DNA from: Flavobacteriaceae bacterium UBA5544
GTDB taxonomy: Bacteria; Bacteroidota; Bacteroidia; Flavobacteriales; Flavobacteriaceae
Direction: 5' to 3'
NCBI GenBank assembly: GCA_002426755.1
Contig: DINI01000023.1
Span: 48,640 to 93,868, forward strand
DNA length: 45,229 bases
Shown here: positions 25,913 through 33,549 of the stretch, piece by piece
Layout: the number at the start of each line of letters is the position of its first letter
How positions within the stretch are numbered: the first letter of the stretch is position 1
Translations under genes and position numbers: made by a program
Notes under the pieces: model-generated
Told to the model about the DNA's origin: nothing
Seen by the model: only the letters and a program-made list of their open reading frames with translations
Databases searched by the model: none

Positions 25913-25939
25913 TGTAACCAGAGAAAGCAACTTGTCGTC
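25913..25939 (+). promoter_or_regulatory. ECF-type promoter (TGTAAC-N17-CGTC) in front of the sigma gene
   Basis: TGTAAC at 25913-25918, 17-nt spacer, CGTC at 25936-25939, 10 nt before the ATG at 25950. The pattern matches promoters of ECF sigma factors (for example the SigX/SigM group of Bacillus), which suggests autoregulation. It also argues against the longer frame starting at 25872. Confidence 0.5.
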
Positions 25940-25949
25940 AAACAGGCAA

Positions 25950-26537
25950 ATGGCCACCAACGACGAATACATCATCAATCAAATCATATCTGGCGATACC
26001 AAGGCATTTGCTATATTGGTTGATCGTTATAAGGATTTGGTGTTTACATTGGCGATACGCATGTTAAAACACAGAGAGGAAGCCGAAGAGGTGGCTCAAG
26101 ATACGTTTATAAAAGTTTACAAATCACTTGGAAAATTTAAAGGTGATTCTAAATTTTCTACGTGGATTTATAAAGTGGCTTACAATACCTGTTTGGACAG
26201 GATAAAAAAGAATAAACGTCAGATAAATGAGGTAGCCATTGACGAGTTCACTGAACATCAAGTAAAAACAATTGATAATGCTTTGGAAAAACTTGAAAGA
26301 CACGAACAGGAACAAACCATACAGGAATGTTTGCAAGTATTACCAAGTGAGGATAGTTTTTTATTGACCTTATATTATTTTGAAGACTTATCTTTGGAAG
26401 AGATTTCAAAGATTGTGGATATTGAAGCCAATACCGTAAAAGTGAAATTATTCCGAAGTCGGAAAAAGCTGGCAAGCATATTAAAACAACGATTGGAACC
26501 AGAAATCATTAACAGTTATGAAAGAGAACGTCGATAA
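25950..26537 (+). CDS. ECF-family RNA polymerase sigma factor
   Basis: 195 residues from the ATG at 25950; a 78-nt upstream extension covers the ECF promoter and is unlikely. Region 2: FAILVDRYKDLVFTLAIRML..EEAEEVAQDTFIKVYKSL, FSTWIYKVAYNTCLDRIKK. Region 4: FLLTLYYFEDLSLEEISKIVDIEANTVKVKLFRSRKKL with the helix-turn-helix. Overlaps the next gene by 20 nt, a hallmark of a sigma/anti-sigma pair. It directs polymerase to an envelope or stress regulon of unknown extent. Confidence 0.94.
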   Translation: MATNDEYIINQIISGDTKAFAILVDRYKDLVFTLAIRMLKHREEAEEVAQDTFIKVYKSLGKFKGDSKFSTWIYKVAYNTCLDRIKKNKRQINEVAIDEFTEHQVKTIDNALEKLERHEQEQTIQECLQVLPSEDSFLLTLYYFEDLSLEEISKIVDIEANTVKVKLFRSRKKLASILKQRLEPEIINSYERERR

Positions 26538-26922
26538 ACAGATAGAATCCTTGATGGACAAAGTGATAAAAAAATCTGCTTTGGAACAACCTTCGTTTGA
26601 TTTTACGGCCAATGTCATGGCACAAGTTGAGTGTGTTGAACAAAATATTACAACAACCTATCAACCATTGATTTCAAAGCGTGTTTGGGTTATGATCTTT
26701 TTTGGATTTATTGCTTTTGTGGCTTATATTATGTTTGTAACAAAACCTGAAGATTCAAGTTGGTTCACTGCTATTGGGATAGATACAGAAAACATCAGTA
26801 ATCTTTTGAATGGAATCCATCCGTCGAGAATTGCAGGATACGGCGTTGGGTTATTGGCAGTGATGTTGCTTGTCCAAATTCCTTTGCTCAAAAATTATTT
26901 TGATAAGCGAATTTTGAATTAA
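26518..26922 (+). CDS. Probable membrane anti-sigma factor or sigma partner
   Basis: 134 residues. N-terminal cytoplasmic helical segment (about 1-53, QIESLMDKVIKKS..QPSFDFTANVMAQV), two membrane helices (about 56-73 and 106-125) and a short loop between them. Two-helix topology and a 20-nt overlap with the sigma gene suggest a membrane-bound regulator of it. No zinc-finger HxxxCxxC motif is present, so it is not a classical ZAS anti-sigma factor. Confidence 0.75.
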   Translation: MKENVDKQIESLMDKVIKKSALEQPSFDFTANVMAQVECVEQNITTTYQPLISKRVWVMIFFGFIAFVAYIMFVTKPEDSSWFTAIGIDTENISNLLNGIHPSRIAGYGVGLLAVMLLVQIPLLKNYFDKRILN

Positions 26923-26983
26923 TCTTTTAGTTCTGCAACCAATCTTTGAATGCTGATCTCAATATTGCAAGTGCCAGCTTCTT

Positions 26984-28219
26984 TCAATACCAACGTTTTT
27001 TGTTCTTCTTTGAGCCGTCACTTTTACGCCCTTTTTTGTATTTGCTTCCCTGTTTTTTATGAACGATAGGTTTTGCTTTAGGATCCAATGGATAGGGGTG
27101 CTCATCTTCAACAGGAATCTGAACATTAATCAATTGCTGGATGCTTTTAATATAGCTCTTCTCGTCGGCAGAACAAAACGAATAGGCCACTCCAATATTT
27201 CCAGCACGACCAGTTCTCCCGATGCGATGTACATAGGTTTCTGGAATGTTAGGCAAATCAAAATTGACAACAGAATCCAATTCGTCAATATCAATTCCAC
27301 GAGCGGCTACATCAGTAGCAATTAAAATATTCGCTTCTTTATGCTTGAATTTATTTAATGCTGTCTGTCTGTCATTTTGCGTTTTGTCTCCATGGATTGT
27401 TTCTACTCGATATCCATTTTTTATCAGAGTCTGCTCCAATTTATCGACGCCAAACTTGGTGCGTCTAAAAATAAGGATGCTGCCTTTTATGGTATTTCTC
27501 AACAAATGTAAGCACAGCTCAATTTTATTGCGTTTAGGTACATAGTATAAAACTTGGCTTACGTTTTTTGCGGCTGACGAGGTAGGAGAGACTTCAATAC
27601 GTTCTGGTGATTTTAAAATCGTGTTTGCCAACTGTTCCACTTTAAAAGGCATCGTTGCCGAGAACAATAAGATTTGCTTTCCTTCAGGGCATAAACGCTC
27701 AATTTTTTGAACATCATCTATAAAACCCATATCCAGCATTAAATCGGCTTCATCTAAAACGAGGATTTCAATGTAATCCAGATTTAATTGGTCTTGTTTG
27801 TGCAAATCCAGAAGTCTGCCGGGAGTTGCCACCACGATATCTACACCTTTTTGAAGGATATCAATTTGAGGCTCAATTCCAGTTCCTCCAAAGATGACCG
27901 TTGAGCGTAAGTTGGTATGCTTTCCGTAGGTTTTAAAATTCGAATTGATTTGTACTGCCAATTCACGTGTTGGACTTATCACCAAAGCCCTTATTTTTTT
28001 TCCCTTTTTTGGAGCGTCTTGTTTATCAAACAGTAATTGTAGAATGGGTAAGGCAAAAGCGGCTGTTTTTCCTGTGCCGGTTTGGGCTGAAGCGATGACA
28101 TCTTTTTTGTCCAAGACCAATGGAATGGTTTTCTCTTGTATTAAAGTTGGTTCATCGTAGCCAGCTTCTTCAATGGCTTTGAGAATGGGTTTATTAAGGT
28201 GTAAATCTTTGAATGACAT
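26984..28219 (-). CDS. DEAD-box ATP-dependent RNA helicase (RhlE-like)
   Basis: 411 residues from the ATG at 28219, chosen because MSFKDLHLNKPILKAIEEAG is the usual family opening and a TATCTTTG promoter lies 16 nt upstream, inside the longer frame. Motifs in order: Q motif (PTLIQEKTIP), AQTGTGKT, PTRELA, GG, TPGRLL, DEAD, SAT, then helicase C-domain motifs (IFRRTKFGVD, TDVAARGID, HRIGRTGRAG). Lys-rich C-terminal tail (KKQGSKYKKGRKSDGSKKNK) for RNA binding. Roles: ribosome assembly and RNA turnover, cold adaptation. Confidence 0.95.
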   Translation of the reverse strand: MSFKDLHLNKPILKAIEEAGYDEPTLIQEKTIPLVLDKKDVIASAQTGTGKTAAFALPILQLLFDKQDAPKKGKKIRALVISPTRELAVQINSNFKTYGKHTNLRSTVIFGGTGIEPQIDILQKGVDIVVATPGRLLDLHKQDQLNLDYIEILVLDEADLMLDMGFIDDVQKIERLCPEGKQILLFSATMPFKVEQLANTILKSPERIEVSPTSSAAKNVSQVLYYVPKRNKIELCLHLLRNTIKGSILIFRRTKFGVDKLEQTLIKNGYRVETIHGDKTQNDRQTALNKFKHKEANILIATDVAARGIDIDELDSVVNFDLPNIPETYVHRIGRTGRAGNIGVAYSFCSADEKSYIKSIQQLINVQIPVEDEHPYPLDPKAKPIVHKKQGSKYKKGRKSDGSKKNKKRWY

Positions 28220-28234
28220 TGGTATAATTTGATG

Positions 28235-28242
28235 CAAAGATA
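28235..28242 (-). promoter_or_regulatory. -7 promoter element (TATCTTTG) for the helicase gene
   Basis: Full TAnnTTTG match on the minus strand, 16 nt upstream of the ATG at 28219; supports that start. Confidence 0.55.
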
Positions 28243-28306
28243 GAGTAAAATTCAAAGTTGAATTGTTTTTAAGCTTTACATTCGCATACATTCAAGTTAT
28301 AACATA

Positions 28307-28336
28307 AAAAAGCACCAACTAAAAGTTGATGCTTTT
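28307..28336 (-). terminator. Terminator after the sigma/anti-sigma operon
   Basis: AAAAGCACCAACT / AGTTGATGCTTTT, one C-A mismatch, short loop, U-rich tail on the minus strand, 23 nt after the anti-sigma stop. Confidence 0.8.
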
Positions 28337-28358
28337 AAAATGATTATTTCAATTTATT

Positions 28359-29171
28359 TTATGGTGCAGCTGCTACAACTCCCAGTGTATAAAGTTGCTC
28401 CATCGTTGGTGTTTCGCTTCCTCCAGCTGGCTCTAACGTAATACCAAATGCTTCACTTTCATTTAAGTTTTGTATCTCAAATATTTTGTTGTCGTCTTGC
28501 ATAAAGTCATCGATGGTCCCTAAACTAACAGGTGTCAAAGGGCTTAATTTAAGTGACCAAACTTGATAAACTTTCCCTGGAGGTGGTGCAGGTAATCCTT
28601 GCGCATCTAAATAAATTTCATTGCTCTTTTTATCCCAATACACTTTTGCATAGGTGTTTGCAAAATCCCCTTGTCCTCCAAGAGGCACTGCAATGATATC
28701 TTTATCACGCAGAATACTCAACAATTTCTTGTTAGATTCTAAATCGGTCTTGGCGTCAGCAATTTGAGTTTCCAAATACGATTGTTCTATCTCGGCAGTT
28801 TGCAGGTCTGATTTTAATTCGTTGTTTTGGTTCAACATCCAAAACATTCCAACTCCCAATAAGATTGCTGCAGCCCATCCTGTGTAGGTCAACCAATTGT
28901 ATTTAGGTTTAGCTATCGATACAACTTTCGTTTCTTTAACATTTTTGTTGAAAAGCAGTTTTTCTTTAATAAGGGTCAATATCCTAGATTTAGTGCCACG
29001 TGATGTTGCAGCTGTCAGTTTTATAACTGCAGCTTCAATCTCTAAAACTTCCTGAAGTATTTCGGGATGCTTCAGCATCAGTTCGTACACTTCTTTGTTT
29101 TCTGTTTCAGAGAGCGCTCCAGCCACGTAAAGCTCTAAAATTCCAGATTCTATGTATGCATTTATATCCAT
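28359..29171 (-). CDS. RskA-type transmembrane anti-sigma factor
   Basis: 270 residues. N-terminal cytoplasmic domain (YIESGILELYVAGALSETEN..VYELMLKHPEI, about 1-90), one membrane helix (about 96-113, GWAAAILLGVGMFWML), coiled coil (about 114-150), and a periplasmic RskA domain (about 160-265: VYWDKKSNEIYLDAQGLPAPPPGKVYQVWSLKLS, then FEIQNLNESEAFGITLEPAGGSETPT). This is the SigK anti-sigma architecture, normally controlled by regulated proteolysis. Its ATG follows the sigma gene's TAA without a gap. Confidence 0.93.
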   Translation of the reverse strand: MDINAYIESGILELYVAGALSETENKEVYELMLKHPEILQEVLEIEAAVIKLTAATSRGTKSRILTLIKEKLLFNKNVKETKVVSIAKPKYNWLTYTGWAAAILLGVGMFWMLNQNNELKSDLQTAEIEQSYLETQIADAKTDLESNKKLLSILRDKDIIAVPLGGQGDFANTYAKVYWDKKSNEIYLDAQGLPAPPPGKVYQVWSLKLSPLTPVSLGTIDDFMQDDNKIFEIQNLNESEAFGITLEPAGGSETPTMEQLYTLGVVAAAP

Positions 29172-29702
29172 TTATTCTAATACAATAGTTCGTAATTCTT
29201 TTATACAATTTCTGTTTCGGGTTTTCACAGTACCAATAGGCATGTCTAGTGCTTCTGAAGCCTCTTGTTGTGTATATCCTTTAAAATATAACAGCTCAAT
29301 TACTTCAATGCATTTTTTGGCTAGTTTTTTAACGAATTTTTTTATTCCGATGGCATCCGTCTTGTCATCCAAACTTTCACTGGTTTGCAAAATATCTACG
29401 AAATATTCGGCATCAAGGTTTTTTTTGGAGTTTTTAAATGCTTTTGAGCGTGTTTTATCTATGGCTGCATTGCGAGCGATGTTCAATATCCATGTAAAGA
29501 ACCGCCCTTTTTCCGCAGAATAACTTGCAGAATTGTTCCAAGCCTTTATAAAGACATCTTGCATTACTTCTTCAGCAATATCATTATCTCTAACAATGTT
29601 ATAGATAACGCCTTGCATACTATCTCCGTACATATTGTACAGTTCTTCGAAGGCCTTTTGATCCTTCTGCTGAAATTTTGTGATTAATAATTCTAATTGC
29701 AT
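29172..29702 (-). CDS. ECF sigma factor (SigK-like) paired with RskA
   Basis: 176 residues. Region 2: FEELYNMYGDSMQGVIYNIV..NDIAEEVMQDVFIKAWNN, FFTWILNIARNAAIDKTRSK. Region 4: CIEVIELLYFKGYTQQEASEALDMPIGTVKTRNRNCIKEL. Directly followed by its RskA-type anti-sigma gene with no intergenic base, so it is held inactive at the membrane until signalled. Divergence from the other ECF factor at 25950 is clear in both regions. Confidence 0.94.
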   Translation of the reverse strand: MQLELLITKFQQKDQKAFEELYNMYGDSMQGVIYNIVRDNDIAEEVMQDVFIKAWNNSASYSAEKGRFFTWILNIARNAAIDKTRSKAFKNSKKNLDAEYFVDILQTSESLDDKTDAIGIKKFVKKLAKKCIEVIELLYFKGYTQQEASEALDMPIGTVKTRNRNCIKELRTIVLE

Positions 29703-29748
29703 AGTTTCTTTTTGAGTGTTGTAATGTAGTGAATAATTTAATGCGAAA

Positions 29749-29773
29749 AAAAGCTACTCTACAAGTAGCTTTT
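29749..29773 (-). terminator. Terminator after sodC
   Basis: Perfect 10-bp stem AAAAGCTACT / AGTAGCTTTT, 5-nt loop, seven-base U tail on the minus strand, 25 nt after the sodC stop. Confidence 0.85.
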
Positions 29774-29797
29774 CGTTTTGTTTTAAGAACAAATTTA

Positions 29798-30391
29798 TTA
29801 TTTAATGATGCCACCACAACTCACGCGTCCACCAGCATCGCCAGTTGGTTGTGTTACAAAATCATCAGTGCCCTCATGTACAATTATTGCTTTACCAATA
29901 ATATCTTTATTGGAGTCATCACAACCAATGCACCATTCATCTGTTGTCATAGTTATTGTTGCATTTCCATTAGAGTCAGCGGTTAGGTTTCCGATATCAC
30001 CTTTGTGATAACCTTCGGAACTTCCCCATTTGCCATGCGGCTGATTGGTTGGGTTCCAATGTCCTCCAGTTGATTTTCCATCTTCGGAAGAACAATCGGC
30101 TTTTTCGTGTATATGAATGGCATGGGTTCCTTCACTTAAACCTTCAATTACCGCCGTCATTGTGACCGTTCCATTCTCTTGGTAGAAGACTACATTGCCT
30201 TTAACTTGACTATTGCTTTTAGGTTCTAGCGTCACTTGAACCTTTTTTTCTTCAGTTGAAGTGTCTGGTGATTTCATATCAGAATCAGTCATTTCTGTAG
30301 ATTCTTCCATTTTAGTTTCTTTTTTGTCATTTTTACATGAAGTATTGATAATCATTGTTAAAACGGCAATCATAAAAAGTATTCGTTTCAT
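29798..30391 (-). CDS. sodC: Cu/Zn superoxide dismutase, lipoprotein type
   Basis: 197 residues from the ATG at 30391, where a lipoprotein signal begins (MKRILFMIAVLTMIINTSC, lipobox Cys19); the longer frame to 30454 would cross the promoter. Acidic linker about 20-50, then the SOD domain: copper ligands His93 and His95 (AIHIHE), bridging His111 (GGHWNP), zinc-site residues His119 (QPHG), His129 and Asp132 (GYHKGDIGN), and final His in IIVHEGTDDF; disulfide Cys100 to RVSCGG. Converts superoxide to peroxide and oxygen in the periplasm. An extra CIGC loop (WCIGCDD) before the last His is notable. Confidence 0.95.
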   Translation of the reverse strand: MKRILFMIAVLTMIINTSCKNDKKETKMEESTEMTDSDMKSPDTSTEEKKVQVTLEPKSNSQVKGNVVFYQENGTVTMTAVIEGLSEGTHAIHIHEKADCSSEDGKSTGGHWNPTNQPHGKWGSSEGYHKGDIGNLTADSNGNATITMTTDEWCIGCDDSNKDIIGKAIIVHEGTDDFVTQPTGDAGGRVSCGGIIK

Positions 30392-30409
30392 TGTTGTTGT
30401 GTTTTTTGT

Positions 30410-30464
30410 TAAAGATATATGTTTAATATCAATCTGCATCAATGCAAATTGCACTATAAAGATA
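30410..30464 (-). promoter_or_regulatory. Two -7-like elements (TATCTTTA) upstream of sodC
   Basis: TATCTTTA at 30410-30417 (19 nt before the ATG) and again at 30457-30464, the latter inside CACTATCTTTATAGTG, a near-palindrome. Either could start the sodC transcript; the second may instead be a regulator site. Confidence 0.4.
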
Positions 30465-30561
30465 GTGATATTAAAAATGAAGGATGACTTATATCATATT
30501 TTTTCTACCGCATTTCGTATAATTTTATAATGTTAACTTAAACTTAATTCATATCAAATAC

Positions 30562-30592
30562 TTGTCATTCAGGCTCAATTTTCGTACCTTTT
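30562..30592 (+). promoter_or_regulatory. Promoter of the universal stress protein gene
   Basis: TTG at 30562-30564, a 20-nt spacer, then TACCTTTT at 30585-30592 (7/8 match to TAnnTTTG), 34 nt before the ATG. Confidence 0.55.
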
Positions 30593-30625
30593 AAATAGAA
30601 TTAGAACTCAAAAAAACCTATAAAA

Positions 30626-31459
30626 ATGAAAAAAATAATCGTACCAATCGACTTCTCAAAACATTCAGAATTTGCTCTAGAAGCTGCATCCATATTGGCA
30701 AAAAAAAACAACGCCCAAATTCTTGCTTTACATATGCTTGAAATTTCAGATTCGATGTTGATTAATAGTGATAATGAACAACAAGCCAAAGCAGTTTTTT
30801 TCCTCAAACTAGCAGAACAAAAATTCGAAACCTTTCTTGATAAAGACTATTTAAAAGATGTCAATGTGCTGCCAATCGTAAAGCATTTTAAAGTGTTTAG
30901 CGAAGTAAGTCAAGTTGCTAAAGAGCACAGTGCTGATTTAATAGTTATGGGCTCGCACGGAACCAGTGGTTTTAGTGAGATATTTGTCGGTTCGAATACA
31001 GAAAAAGTGGTAAGACATTCTGAAATTCCGGTGTTGGTCATTAAAAATAGGCCAAAGTCTATGGACTACAAGAAAGTTATTTTTGCAAGTGATTTTTCGG
31101 ATGAGGCAGTTAAGCCCTATATCAATGCGTCCAATCTTCTGACATCCTTTGGGTCGGATATGTATTTGCTGAATGTGAATGTGCCGGGAGAACGATTTAA
31201 AAGCTCTTCGGAAATGGAAACAACCATGACCGAATTTTTGCAAAAATCTGATGGTAATTTAAATCGGATGAATGCGGTTAATTATGTCTCTGATGTTTCA
31301 GTGGAACGAGGAATATTAAGTTTTGCAAAAAAGATTGATGCCGATTTGATTGTGATTCCAACACATGGTCGTACAGGTTTAGCTCATTTCTTTGAGGGAA
31401 GCATTTCTGAAGATTTAGCAAATCATGCTGATTTACCAGTGATGACGTTTAAAATTTAG
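30626..31459 (+). CDS. Tandem universal stress protein (two UspA domains)
   Basis: 277 residues with two Usp folds: about 1-142 (KKIIVPIDFSKHSEFALEAA, LIVMGSHGTSGFSEIFVGSNTEKVVRHSEIPVLVIK) and about 148-277 (KKVIFASDFSDEAVKPY, LIVIPTHGRTGLAHFFEGSISEDLANHADLPVMTFK). The GxHGxxG...GS ATP-binding pattern is largely kept in both copies. Cytoplasmic stress protein. Own promoter and terminator, so monocistronic. Confidence 0.94.
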   Translation: MKKIIVPIDFSKHSEFALEAASILAKKNNAQILALHMLEISDSMLINSDNEQQAKAVFFLKLAEQKFETFLDKDYLKDVNVLPIVKHFKVFSEVSQVAKEHSADLIVMGSHGTSGFSEIFVGSNTEKVVRHSEIPVLVIKNRPKSMDYKKVIFASDFSDEAVKPYINASNLLTSFGSDMYLLNVNVPGERFKSSSEMETTMTEFLQKSDGNLNRMNAVNYVSDVSVERGILSFAKKIDADLIVIPTHGRTGLAHFFEGSISEDLANHADLPVMTFKI

Positions 31460-31484
31460 ATTATCAATTCATTTTATAACTTTA

Positions 31485-31508
31485 AGCCGATTATCTGTCG
31501 GCTTTTTT
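31485..31508 (+). terminator. Terminator after the universal stress protein gene
   Basis: AGCCGA, 7-nt loop, TCGGCT, then TTTTTT, 26 nt after the stop. Confidence 0.8.
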
Positions 31509-31543
31509 AGTCGGGCGATTCATTAATGGGATGGAACTCTTAT

Positions 31544-32431
31544 TTAGATAAATTCTTCTGGCACCATGACCTTTAATTTGCTAGACATGATTTTTACTTT
31601 TATTTCTGTGACTTCTCCGATGTATTCGCCATCTATTTGAAGTGTAATTGGTTTTTCACATGTAATTAGGGCTTTTTTGGTCGAACGATATTCCATAAAT
31701 TCTGAATCCATTTCGGAATCTTGGTTTAGGGTTTTGAAGATATCAATGACATCCATTTTTTTGAATATCACAACCTCGAATTTTCCATCATCGAGAACTC
31801 CTTTTGGATTTATGATCGCGCCAGTGCCGAACTGTTTTGCATTGGCAATCGCTATTAAAATACCATCCCTTTCAAATGTTTCTCCATTGGTTTTAATCTT
31901 GAAATGATATGGATATTCTGATTTTAATAAGGTGGGAATGGTCTGAATTGCATACCCTAATTTCCCCCTTAAAGAAGAATTTTCATAGTTTTTAATAAGC
32001 TCCGCATTCACACCAATATCAGCTATATGCAAACAAATATGATCATTAATCGAGAGTAAATCCATTTTGATGGAATGGGATGATAGGGCAATTTCTATTT
32101 GTGTAGCAATGTCGTCGGTCAATTTAAGATTGGAGGCCAGCCCATTTGCAGAACCTGCTGGAAGTATCCCCACTGAAATATCCCGATCATGAATCGCCTT
32201 GGCGACCATTTGGATGGTGCCATCACCACCCGCAACTAGAATATGATGGATTGGATTTGAATCTACCAAATTTTGGATGTGTTGTACGTCATCCGTGCCA
32301 GTAGTCTCATATTTTAAAAGTACCAATCCTCGTTTGTTAATTTCTGAATCTAGTTGCTCAAGTAAATTTTCCTTTCCTGAACTTCCGGAAATTGGATTAA
32401 GCACTAATAAAATTTTGTTCTTTGAATGCAT
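31544..32431 (-). CDS. Diacylglycerol/lipid kinase family protein (YegS/BmrU type)
   Basis: 295 residues. N-terminal nucleotide-binding domain with LVLNPISGSSGK, the signature VAGGDGTIQMVAKAI (about 67-81) and GILPAGSANGLASNL (about 91-105; GSAN replaces the usual GTxN). C-terminal beta domain ends with ITLQIDGEYIGE. Phosphorylates a lipid such as diacylglycerol at the inner face of the membrane. Divergent from an App1-type phosphatase, 64 bp between starts, which suggests an opposed kinase/phosphatase pair. Confidence 0.92.
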   Translation of the reverse strand: MHSKNKILLVLNPISGSSGKENLLEQLDSEINKRGLVLLKYETTGTDDVQHIQNLVDSNPIHHILVAGGDGTIQMVAKAIHDRDISVGILPAGSANGLASNLKLTDDIATQIEIALSSHSIKMDLLSINDHICLHIADIGVNAELIKNYENSSLRGKLGYAIQTIPTLLKSEYPYHFKIKTNGETFERDGILIAIANAKQFGTGAIINPKGVLDDGKFEVVIFKKMDVIDIFKTLNQDSEMDSEFMEYRSTKKALITCEKPITLQIDGEYIGEVTEIKVKIMSSKLKVMVPEEFI

Positions 32432-32495
32432 ATAGTCTATAAAACTCCTTAAAATTAAGTAATTTGGGAATCATAATTAGAAATAATCTTACAAT

Positions 32496-33464
32496 TTGGT
32501 AAAGCTTGATTTAAAATTATATAGAGGATATGTCAACAACGAGGAATTGGTGGTTTCTGGGCATGTTTTTCAGTCATGGGCACCAGATAAGTATCGATTG
32601 GACAAAAAAGGAATTCGGCACGCGGTTGCCATTATCCATATGTTCCGTATTAAACCTTATCCAAACGTTGAAGTGACATTGAACTTCAAGAATGTCGTTG
32701 TGACTACAAAAACTTTGAAGGATGGATTTTTTAGATTTACAATTCCCTTCTCTGACGAACTGGAAAGTGGCTGGCATCCATATACCGTAACGTGTAAGAT
32801 TTCAAAATTTGGAATTATAAATTGTGGGGAATTGCTGAAACCCTTTGAAAGCAAATTGGGAATCATTTCCGACATTGATGATACTTTTCTGATTTCTCAC
32901 AGTGATAATTTTTTTAAGAAACTGTATGTTCTCTTATTACGAAATCTCAATCATCGGAAGATTTATGAAGATGTTGTGCAACATTATAAAGCGTTGAGCA
33001 TTGCAGGACAATCCAATGAGATAGCTTCAAACTCTTTTTTTTATGTTTCGAGTAGTGAATGGAATTTGTACGAGTTTATAGATTCCTTTGCGCGCCTACA
33101 TGATTTGCCGAAAGCGGTCATCAAACTTAAAGATATCAAATCTGGGATTTCCGATTTTTTGTTTACGGGAAGGGGAAATCATGACCATAAGTTTGTAAAG
33201 ATAAAGGAGATCATTTCGTTTTATCCACATTTAGAGTATGTTCTTTTGGGTGATGATTCACAGCAAGATCCTTACATTTATGAACGAATCTGTAAAATAT
33301 TCCCCAAAAACATTAAGTCTATTTATATAAGGCAAACTGCTAATAGCATAAACGAACAGGTTGCGAATGTTTTAAAAAATATCGACACTTTGGACGTTGC
33401 AACATGTTATTTTAGGTATAGCCATGAAGCAATAGCTCATTCAAAAGCTCTCGGGATTATTTGA
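32496..33464 (+). CDS. App1-like (DUF2183) phosphatidate phosphatase-family protein
   Basis: 322 residues if started at the TTG at 32496. A stop in frame at 32484 and the lack of any ATG or GTG before the conserved LKLYRGYVNNEELVVSGHVF leave this TTG as the only reasonable start. N-terminal beta domain about 1-110; HAD-type catalytic motif SDIDDT (Asp126, Asp128, Thr130) and a late LLGDDSQQDP (about 256) as acidic motif. The yeast homologue App1 dephosphorylates phosphatidic acid. Function here is inferred and agrees with the neighbouring lipid kinase. Confidence 0.9.
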   Translation: MVKLDLKLYRGYVNNEELVVSGHVFQSWAPDKYRLDKKGIRHAVAIIHMFRIKPYPNVEVTLNFKNVVVTTKTLKDGFFRFTIPFSDELESGWHPYTVTCKISKFGIINCGELLKPFESKLGIISDIDDTFLISHSDNFFKKLYVLLLRNLNHRKIYEDVVQHYKALSIAGQSNEIASNSFFYVSSSEWNLYEFIDSFARLHDLPKAVIKLKDIKSGISDFLFTGRGNHDHKFVKIKEIISFYPHLEYVLLGDDSQQDPYIYERICKIFPKNIKSIYIRQTANSINEQVANVLKNIDTLDVATCYFRYSHEAIAHSKALGII

Positions 33465-33489
33465 AGTTCGGTTTTTAATTGTTCTATAA

Positions 33490-33539
33490 TGTTTTATCGA
33501 GCGTAACCTATCAGATCTAAAACTACGCTCGATAAAACA
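33490..33539. repeat. Long perfect inverted repeat between convergent genes
   Basis: 16-bp perfect arms TGTTTTATCGAGCGTA / TACGCTCGATAAAACA around an 18-nt loop. It lies 25 nt after the App1 stop and 10 nt before the peptidase stop. There is no T tract, so it may be a bidirectional terminator of unusual type or an mRNA 3'-end stabiliser. Confidence 0.75.
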
Positions 33540-33549
33540 GAATTATATG

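Noticed and set aside
25872..25949. N-terminal extension of the ECF sigma factor
   Set aside because: These bases hold the TGTAAC-N17-CGTC promoter and the encoded residues do not fit the family; the start at 25950 is preferred.
31544..32431. NAD kinase
   Set aside because: GGDGT is shared, but the rest (LVLNPISGSSGK, GILPAGSANGLA) fits the diacylglycerol kinase catalytic family better.
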